A DNA stretch of 50,250 nucleotides from an uncultured Prevotella sp. (GTDB lineage Bacteria; Bacteroidota; Bacteroidia; Bacteroidales; Bacteroidaceae), in the NCBI GenBank assembly GCA_946612625.1, contig CAMOEW010000008.1, positions 1-50,250 on the forward strand, given 5' to 3'. A program made the position numbers and the translations under genes. Shown in pieces: positions 43,098-50,250 of this stretch (its first letter is position 1; every line of letters begins with the position of its first letter). The notes beneath the pieces are model-generated. The model did no database searches and was not told the DNA's origin. It saw only the letters and a list, made by a program, of their open reading frames with translations.

Positions 43098-44585
43098 ATG
43101 AGTATATTAACATTATTCGTAGTAATTCCCGCACTGATGCTTCTGGGTCTGTGGCTGTCGCAGAACCTCAGTCAGGTGCGCGGTGTGATGGTGGCAGGCT
43201 CATCGTGCCTGTTGGCACTGTCGATATGGCTGACTGTATATTTCATCCAGGAGCGAGCCTCAGGCAATACGGCAGAGATGCTCCTCACGTACTCCATCCC
43301 CTGGTTCAAGCCCCTCAACATAGCCTATTCCGTGGGCGTCGATGGCATCTCGGTGGTGATGTTGCTCCTGTCGTCCATCATCGTCTTCACCGGTACCTTC
43401 GCCTCCTGGCAGCTGAAGCCGCTGACAAAGGAGTATTTCCTCTGGTTCACTCTCCTCTCGACGGGTGTGTTCGGATTCTTCATCTGCACCGACCTCTTCA
43501 CGATGTTTATGTTCTACGAGGTAGCCCTCATCCCGATGTATCTGCTCATCGGCGTGTGGGGCAGCGGTCCTAAGGAGTATGCAGCGATGAAGCTTACGCT
43601 GATGCTTATGGGCGGCTCTGCACTGCTTATTCTCGGCATCCTCGGCATCTACTATTACAGTGGTGCCACGACGATGAACGTCAGCGAGATAGCAGCCATG
43701 CACAACATCCCCGTAGGCGTACAGAAGGTGTTCTTCCCGTTCATCTTCATCGGTTTCGGAGTGCTTGGTGCCCTCTTCCCGTTCCACACATGGTCGCCCG
43801 ACGGTCATGCATCGGCTCCTACGGCTGTGTCGATGCTTCATGCCGGAGTGCTGATGAAGCTCGGAGGCTACGGCTGTTTCCGTGTGGCCATGTATCTGCT
43901 GCCCGACGCTGCCAACGAGCTTGCGTGGATATTCCTCGTGCTGACCACCTGCTCGGTGGTATATGGAGCCTTCAGTGCCTGCGTGCAGACCGACCTGAAG
44001 TATATCAATGCCTATTCATCGGTGAGCCACTGCGGTCTGGTGCTCTTCGCACTTCTGATGATGACTAAGGTGAGCTGCACGGGAGCCATCCTCCAGATGC
44101 TCTCCCACGGTCTGATGACAGCACTTTTCTTTGCCCTCATCGGTATGATCTACGGCCGTGCCCACACTCGCGACATACGCTATCTGGGCGGCTTGATGAA
44201 GATTATGCCATTCCTGGCTTGCGGCTATGTCATTGCCGGTCTTGCCAACCTCGGACTTCCCGGTTTCTCTGGTTTCATTGCCGAGATGACCATCTTTGTC
44301 GGTTCGTTCGAGAATGCCGATACGTTCCACCGCACGTGCACCATTCTTGCCTGCACCTCGATAGTGGTCACGGCAGTCTATATCCTGCGTGTCGTGGGCA
44401 AGATTCTCTATCAGAAGGTTGACTATCCTCATTGCGATACCGTCATGCTGACCGATGCCACATGGGATGAGCGCGTCGCTGTTGTCTGCCTCATTGCGTG
44501 TGTTGCCGGTCTCGGCATGTTCCCTCTCTGGGCAAGCAATGTAATCAATGATGCGGTAGGCCCGATACTTTCGAATATAATTTAA
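43098..44585 (+). CDS. nuoM: NADH-quinone oxidoreductase subunit M
   Basis: 495 residues, 14 helices. [19 protein letters not shown] (Glu), [32 protein letters not shown] and [19 protein letters not shown] define NuoM. A 70-bp spacer separates it from nuoL; no promoter was recognised in it. Confidence 0.95.
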   Translation: MSILTLFVVIPALMLLGLWLSQNLSQVRGVMVAGSSCLLALSIWLTVYFIQERASGNTAEMLLTYSIPWFKPLNIAYSVGVDGISVVMLLLSSIIVFTGTFASWQLKPLTKEYFLWFTLLSTGVFGFFICTDLFTMFMFYEVALIPMYLLIGVWGSGPKEYAAMKLTLMLMGGSALLILGILGIYYYSGATTMNVSEIAAMHNIPVGVQKVFFPFIFIGFGVLGALFPFHTWSPDGHASAPTAVSMLHAGVLMKLGGYGCFRVAMYLLPDAANELAWIFLVLTTCSVVYGAFSACVQTDLKYINAYSSVSHCGLVLFALLMMTKVSCTGAILQMLSHGLMTALFFALIGMIYGRAHTRDIRYLGGLMKIMPFLACGYVIAGLANLGLPGFSGFIAEMTIFVGSFENADTFHRTCTILACTSIVVTAVYILRVVGKILYQKVDYPHCDTVMLTDATWDERVAVVCLIACVAGLGMFPLWASNVINDAVGPILSNII

Positions 44586-44598
44586 ACAGTTTAAAGAG

Positions 44599-46044
44599 AT
44601 GAATTACAGTCAGTTTTTAAATATGATTCCCGAGGCAACTCTTGTTGCCGTCCTGGTGATAGTATTCTTCGCCGACCTCATGCTCAAGGGCGGGAAGAAG
44701 TTGGGCACGCTGAAGATGCTCACCACAGGCTTGCTCGTGCTGCAGACGGTGCTGATGTTCTTCTTGCCCGATACGTCGGAGGCATTCGGCGGCATCTACT
44801 ATTCCACAGCCGCAGTCAATGTGATGAAGATAATCCTTACCGTAGGAACGCTCATCGTGTGCATCATGGCTCAGCCGTGGATTGAGAAGAACAGCCGCTA
44901 CGCCGGCGAGTTCTACGAACTGGTGGTATGCACGCTGCTCGGAATGTTCGTAATGATGTCGAGCGGCAATTTCCTTATGTTCTTCCTCGGACTTGAGATG
45001 GCTTCGGTGCCCATGGCATGTCTCGTTGCCTTCGACAAGAAGAAGAAGGACAGTGCCGAGGGAGCCGCCAAGTATATCCTGACGGCCACGTTCTCCAGCG
45101 GCGTGATGCTCTATGGCATCTCGTTCATCTACGGAGCCGTCGGCACGTTGTATTTCGACGATGTGGCCACGAAGATGGAGCAGATGCTCATGCTGCGCCT
45201 TGACGCGCCGGCCGTGCTGATTATGGGACTGGTGTTCTTCTTCAGCGGTCTGGGATTCAAGATATCGCTCGTGCCGTTCCACTTCTGGACTGCCGACACC
45301 TATCAGGGCGCTCCTACAGCCGTTACGGGCTATCTGAGCGTCGTGTCGAAAGGTGCCGCCACGCTGACCCTCTGCTGCATCCTGATGAAGGTGTTTGCGC
45401 CTATGGTGATGTACTGGGAATATCTGCTCTACATCGTCATCGTGCTCTCGATAACGGTAGCCAACCTCTTTGCCATCCGCCAGTCGGAGCTGAAGCGCTT
45501 CATGGCGTTCAGCTCGATTTCGCAGGCCGGCTACATCATGCTTGCCGTTGTCGGAAATTCGGCTCTTGGCGTGACAGCCCTTACATACTACGTTCTTGTA
45601 TATGTAGTGGCCAATATGGCAGTGTTCACCGTTATCAGCCTTGTCGAGAACAACGGCGGCACTACGAAGATGAGCTGCTACGACGGTCTCTATCAGACCA
45701 ATCCTAAGATTGCGTTTCTGATGACCCTCGCCCTGTTCTCGCTTGCTGGCATTCCGCCGTTTGCAGGAATGTTCTCTAAGTTCTTCGTCTTCATGGCAGC
45801 AGCCCAGGAAGGTTCGTTCTGGGCGTATTTCACCGTGTTCATAGCGTTGATAAACACCGTGGTGAGTCTTTACTACTATCTGCTCATCGTCAAGGCAATG
45901 TACATCAAGAGTTCTGTGGCTCCTCTGCCTACGTTCCGCAGCGATGCCGACAGCCGCGTGGCCCTGGCATTGTGTACGCTGGGCATAGTGGCCTTCGGAG
46001 TATGCAGCTGCGTATATGAGTGGATTGCTGCGGCGAATATCTGA
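44599..46044 (+). CDS. nuoN: NADH-quinone oxidoreductase subunit N
   Basis: 481 residues, 14 helices. [18 protein letters not shown] (Glu), [34 protein letters not shown] and [20 protein letters not shown] define NuoN, the proximal antiporter-like subunit. Last gene of the operon; a strong terminator follows 40 bp after. No nuoE, nuoF or nuoG is present before or after it. Confidence 0.95.
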   Translation: MNYSQFLNMIPEATLVAVLVIVFFADLMLKGGKKLGTLKMLTTGLLVLQTVLMFFLPDTSEAFGGIYYSTAAVNVMKIILTVGTLIVCIMAQPWIEKNSRYAGEFYELVVCTLLGMFVMMSSGNFLMFFLGLEMASVPMACLVAFDKKKKDSAEGAAKYILTATFSSGVMLYGISFIYGAVGTLYFDDVATKMEQMLMLRLDAPAVLIMGLVFFFSGLGFKISLVPFHFWTADTYQGAPTAVTGYLSVVSKGAATLTLCCILMKVFAPMVMYWEYLLYIVIVLSITVANLFAIRQSELKRFMAFSSISQAGYIMLAVVGNSALGVTALTYYVLVYVVANMAVFTVISLVENNGGTTKMSCYDGLYQTNPKIAFLMTLALFSLAGIPPFAGMFSKFFVFMAAAQEGSFWAYFTVFIALINTVVSLYYYLLIVKAMYIKSSVAPLPTFRSDADSRVALALCTLGIVAFGVCSCVYEWIAAANI

Positions 46045-46083
46045 TACTTGCCAGAGGATTCCCCTGAAAACAATATCACGCAT

Positions 46084-46112
46084 AAAAGCCTCGCTTCACA
46101 GCGAGGCTTTTA
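46084..46112. terminator. Bidirectional terminator after nuoN
   Basis: Stem AAAAGCCTCGC / GCGAGGCTTTT with loop TTCACA. A T-run lies on both strands, so it can stop the nuo transcript and any leftward transcript from the 46.2-kb region. Confidence 0.88.
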
Positions 46113-46457
46113 TTAAAAACTCTTTAAACTAAATTAATCAACCATAAACCTTAACCATTAAAAAATATTTTTTTGACATTGCAAAGATAGCTATTAAAAA
46201 GCATTCCTGAGTTCACATTTTGACAAATTTGGTTTGGAAAACGTGATAATGACATATTTTAAACCTAAAATCACGAAAAACAAACCATCGAGAGCCGCTT
46301 TTTTCACATTTCACCTTCGATTTATTTGTATTTTCACATTTCTCATTCAACAACCCTGATGGCGATAAATCATTCCAGTAGGTTAGAAGGCGTGACGGAA
46401 AGGAACAACATGCTGACGGTTGCCGTCGGCTATCTTTTCTAAAAACACCTTCTGACC
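46113..46457. other. AT-rich interval between nuo terminator and CRISPR array
   Basis: No coding gene is seen in these 345 bp. On the minus strand there is a TATCTTTG box (46182-46189) that would start an RNA of about 95 nt ending at the bidirectional terminator; no -33 box was found. Near the array GACGGTTGCCGTC (about 46418) forms a short hairpin. This is the leader-distal (trailer) side of the array. Confidence 0.5.
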
Positions 46458-48049
<1,592 letters not shown>

Positions 48050-48340
48050 CTAAATGATAATAGCCTCACTGATATCATACGATGTCACCTTTCCTAAAGA
48101 CATCACACGTCCATGACTCTTCGAACTGAGAAAATAGAAGCGGATGCTATCTAACTGCATATCCATGATGGCAGCAATCCTGCTCTTCAAGGTTACGAAC
48201 TGCGCTTCAGATACTTCACACTCAAACACGGAGTTCTGTACCCGTTGGCCATAATCCTTACAGGCTTTTGCCACCTGACGTAGACGCTTTTGCCCTGTCT
48301 CACTCACTGTATCAACATCATAAGTAATCAGTATATACAT
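48050..48340 (-). CDS. cas2: CRISPR-associated protein Cas2
   Basis: 96 residues, starting MYILITYDVDTVSETGQKRL; D8/D10 in the first strand are the conserved acidic residues. Cas2 is the dimeric scaffold of the Cas1-Cas2 spacer integrase. It follows cas1 by 5 bp and is the gene nearest to the array, as expected in type I-C. Confidence 0.95.
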   Translation of the reverse strand: MYILITYDVDTVSETGQKRLRQVAKACKDYGQRVQNSVFECEVSEAQFVTLKSRIAAIMDMQLDSIRFYFLSSKSHGRVMSLGKVTSYDISEAIII

Positions 48341-48345
48341 AACAA

Positions 48346-49368
48346 CTATTTAAATAGGAACACAGGATAGTCGTCAATATCGTTTCTCACGTAACGTGCC
48401 AAAAGCATCGCCTGAACATATGGCAACAACCCTATGGGCACTTTTTCGTTCAGATAGGGATGGATTATCGTCTCTTTCTTACGGTTCTGCCAAGCCGTCA
48501 GAAAAACTTTTCGCCCCTTGTCGGTCATCACTACCCCCTTCTCGCCCTGATACAGGAAATCATTAGCGGCTATCTGACGCTTGTTGATAAGCGAGAGCAC
48601 GAACCTGTCACCCAAATAGGCACGCATCTCCTCCATTACATCCAGAGCCAACGATGTCCTACCCGGTCGCAGCGTGTGGAAAAAGCCTACGTATGGATCC
48701 AGCCCTACCGTTTCCAAGGCTGCTGCAGTATCGTTAGCTAATAATGTATAGACCAGCGAGAGCATCGCATTCACTGCATCTTTTGGTGGTCGTCGGTTAC
48801 GGCCCGCAAAGGGAAAGTCCGCCTTTTGTTGCAAGATGAGATATGGGAACACAGAGAAGTATCGGTTGGCAGCCCGCCCTTCTATGCCCATCAGTTCAGT
48901 TCTGTCAACAGACCTCAGAGCATCGCGTTTTTCAATGTCCAATGCCCTAGCAGCATCCTCTACATCAGCATTCTCACCATAGTCGCGGATATACCTGCGA
49001 AGCACATTGCGATAGTTCTGTATCTTACCGGCCACAAAGAGTTTTGCAACATGCAGCGACCATTGTTCATCGTCTGCCAATCGGTATTGCGCCTTACGTA
49101 GCAGCACATTACCCTTTGTCTGCCCCTGCACACGACTCACAAATCTTCCGTTAGGCGACAGGAAGGTCAGCGACACCCCATTGTCAGCACAGAGTTTCAT
49201 CAGGCCAGGACTGGCTCCCATGTAGCCGAAAGTCACGATGCCCTCTATATTGATAACAGGTATGCGGAACACCTCCTGCTGTTTCACAGAGATGACTACA
49301 TTCATCCCGTCCTTGCTCAGATAGGCTTCGGGTGTAGTGACGTAGAGTGTGTTAAGAAGTTTCCTCAT
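48346..49368 (-). CDS. cas1: CRISPR-associated endonuclease Cas1, type I-C
   Basis: 340 residues. Catalytic metal ligands can be placed at E163 (MGIEGRAANRYF), H231 (YVGFFHTLRPGR) and D243 (SLALDVMEEMR). Together with Cas2 it inserts new spacers. The start overlaps cas4 by 17 bp. The N-terminal domain (MRKLLNTLYVTTPEAYLSKDG) is typical of the I-C subtype. Confidence 0.96.
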   Translation of the reverse strand: MRKLLNTLYVTTPEAYLSKDGMNVVISVKQQEVFRIPVINIEGIVTFGYMGASPGLMKLCADNGVSLTFLSPNGRFVSRVQGQTKGNVLLRKAQYRLADDEQWSLHVAKLFVAGKIQNYRNVLRRYIRDYGENADVEDAARALDIEKRDALRSVDRTELMGIEGRAANRYFSVFPYLILQQKADFPFAGRNRRPPKDAVNAMLSLVYTLLANDTAAALETVGLDPYVGFFHTLRPGRTSLALDVMEEMRAYLGDRFVLSLINKRQIAANDFLYQGEKGVVMTDKGRKVFLTAWQNRKKETIIHPYLNEKVPIGLLPYVQAMLLARYVRNDIDDYPVFLFK

Positions 49369-50026
49369 ACAGGTTTTTCTTTAAGTAGTGTGATACTCGT
49401 GTACAGTTAACCGATTCAGGCATACAGATATTCTTCAGTGAACATTTCTCGCAATGCCTGCCACGTTGAATGGTTGGCAACTGACCAGACGAAAATATCT
49501 CGTGCATTTGCCGAGCGCAGTCTGTAACAATCCCTCGTAGTTCATCAGTAATCTGCACCTCAACCCGATGCCGTATCTCTGCGTAGAAGACGGCCCCGTA
49601 GTCTATTTGGATACCATACTGCTCTTCCAGACACATTGCTTGTGCAGCCAGTTGTACTTCATCCTCCTGGTGTTTCTTTGGTTTGCCATGCTTGTACTCT
49701 ACAGGATAAGGTAGCCACTGGTCGGGATAGCGGGGATGGCTGATGGAATTCTCGTCATTGTCTGCAGGATGCAACTCTACGACATCTGTAATGCCATAGA
49801 GTCCCAACTGATGCGAAGCGACGCTGACCGAGCGCAATGAGATATAGTCGCCACACTTTTGCCGATAGAAGGGATCGTCTGCGTGTTGGTGCATCAAGCT
49901 CCCCTCCATCGTCAGTCGGTTGTCGTCCCACTGCTGCTCAATATGTATCAACGCCCATTGTCGGGGACAGAAGCGGAAGTGCTGTATCCCCGACAACATG
50001 AGCATGTCGTCGTCGCTGTAGGTCAT
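49352..50026 (-). CDS. cas4: CRISPR-associated exonuclease Cas4
   Basis: 224 residues. The iron-sulfur cluster cysteines are C20 (FRFCPRQW) and C192, C195, C201 (HCEKCSLKNIC). The RecB nuclease motif is D81 ... E110-Y-K112. Cas4 trims prespacers and selects the PAM side for Cas1-Cas2. It starts 3 bp after the stop of the upstream RhuM-like gene, an unexpected neighbour, since type I-C operons normally have cas7 (csd2) here. Confidence 0.95.
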   Translation of the reverse strand: MTYSDDDMLMLSGIQHFRFCPRQWALIHIEQQWDDNRLTMEGSLMHQHADDPFYRQKCGDYISLRSVSVASHQLGLYGITDVVELHPADNDENSISHPRYPDQWLPYPVEYKHGKPKKHQEDEVQLAAQAMCLEEQYGIQIDYGAVFYAEIRHRVEVQITDELRGIVTDCARQMHEIFSSGQLPTIQRGRHCEKCSLKNICMPESVNCTRVSHYLKKNLYEETS

Positions 50027-50029
50027 GGG

Positions 50030-50250
50030 TTAATTGTCATTGGTATTGTCTTCTTCAAAAGGCAGAGCATCCAAGAAACGGTCAAAGTCGCTTTGGAACA
50101 GATGGTCCTGCACGATGCGATATTTCTCAAACTCCGTCTCGGCATGCAGTACGGCATCTTCGTGACTCACGCTGCCTGCATGGTCGAGGATTGGTCGCTC
50201 GTCACTCGAAAGATAAGCATCGATGCGCTTCGCCCAGTCTTCCATCGTCA
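50030..50250 (-). CDS. C-terminal end of a RhuM-family protein (partial)
   Basis: The frame is open from the right edge and ends at 50030; at least 72 codons are visible. The text MEDWAKRIDAYLSSDERPI, then SHEDAVLHAETEFEKYRIVQ and DHLFQSDFDRFLDAL resembles the C-terminus of RhuM (virulence RhuM family; 'EFEKYR..QD.LF.SDFD' is its typical ending). The ATG at 50245 is probably internal. RhuM proteins have a KilA-N/Bro-like N-terminal region and are often found with restriction-modification genes. Only 3 bp separate it from cas4, so they are in one transcript. Cas7 was expected but I see no Cas7-like sequence. Confidence 0.62.
   Translation of the reverse strand, partial: TMEDWAKRIDAYLSSDERPILDHAGSVSHEDAVLHAETEFEKYRIVQDHLFQSDFDRFLDALPFEEDNTNDN

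Noticed and set aside
44617..46083. 488-codon open frame antisense to nuoN
   Set aside because: Same reason; it shows low-complexity charged sequence typical of antisense of codon-biased membrane genes.

Overview
This window reads as chromosomal DNA of a Bacteroidota bacterium, most likely Prevotellaceae (Prevotella sensu lato). The signs are Bacteroidetes-type promoters (TTTG, about 19 bp, TAnnTTTG) in front of many genes, little use of Shine-Dalgarno sequences, a hybrid two-component (HTCS) regulator, a nuoA-B-CD-H-I-J-K-L-M-N operon with fused nuoCD and no nuoEFG, and an AroF-type DAHP synthase fused to chorismate mutase. No rRNA or tRNA gene was recognised.

Layout. (1) 1-7.6 kb, accessory and leftward: the start of a Bro-N protein, a decayed gene remnant, then a compact restriction-modification operon in the order XRE regulator, N6-adenine methylase with a zinc ribbon, D12-class adenine methylase, McrB-like AAA+ motor, McrC-like PD-(D/E)XK nuclease. 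(2) 7.6-13.5 kb: a decayed intergenic stretch with a 28-bp direct repeat, then pfkA-sbcD-sbcC (leftward). (3) 13.5-18.5 kb, rightward: an aromatic amino-acid operon (pheA, aminotransferase, DAHP synthase-chorismate mutase, tyrA) and a TerB/DnaJ protein. It is preceded by a Phe/Tyr-rich leader peptide, a terminator and a matching antiterminator segment, which is a textbook attenuation layout. (4) 18.5-24.5 kb: radA (leftward), a solute-binding lipoprotein and a large TPR protein (rightward), and a secreted phospholipase-D-family protein. (5) 24.5-30 kb, leftward: kdsA, kdsD and an HTCS-like regulator that has lost its histidine, ATPase domain and phospho-acceptor aspartate. (6) 30-35.7 kb, rightward: two small outer-membrane beta-barrel genes with matching 62-nt leaders, a 41-bp tandem repeat, a large MscS-type channel, a BadF-type sugar kinase and a small XRE protein. 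(7) 35.7-46.1 kb: the complex I operon. (8) 46.1-50.25 kb: a type I-C CRISPR array (22 repeats, 21 spacers) with cas2, cas1 and cas4 reading leftward toward it, preceded immediately by the end of a gene that looks like RhuM rather than the expected cas7.

How it fits together: the centre is housekeeping (glycolysis, DNA repair, aromatic amino acids, Kdo for LPS, respiration). The two ends carry defence functions. The observations most worth following are the aromatic leader attenuator, the phosphorelay-dead HTCS in the Kdo operon, the two-methylase McrBC-type system, and the RhuM-like gene in the cas operon.
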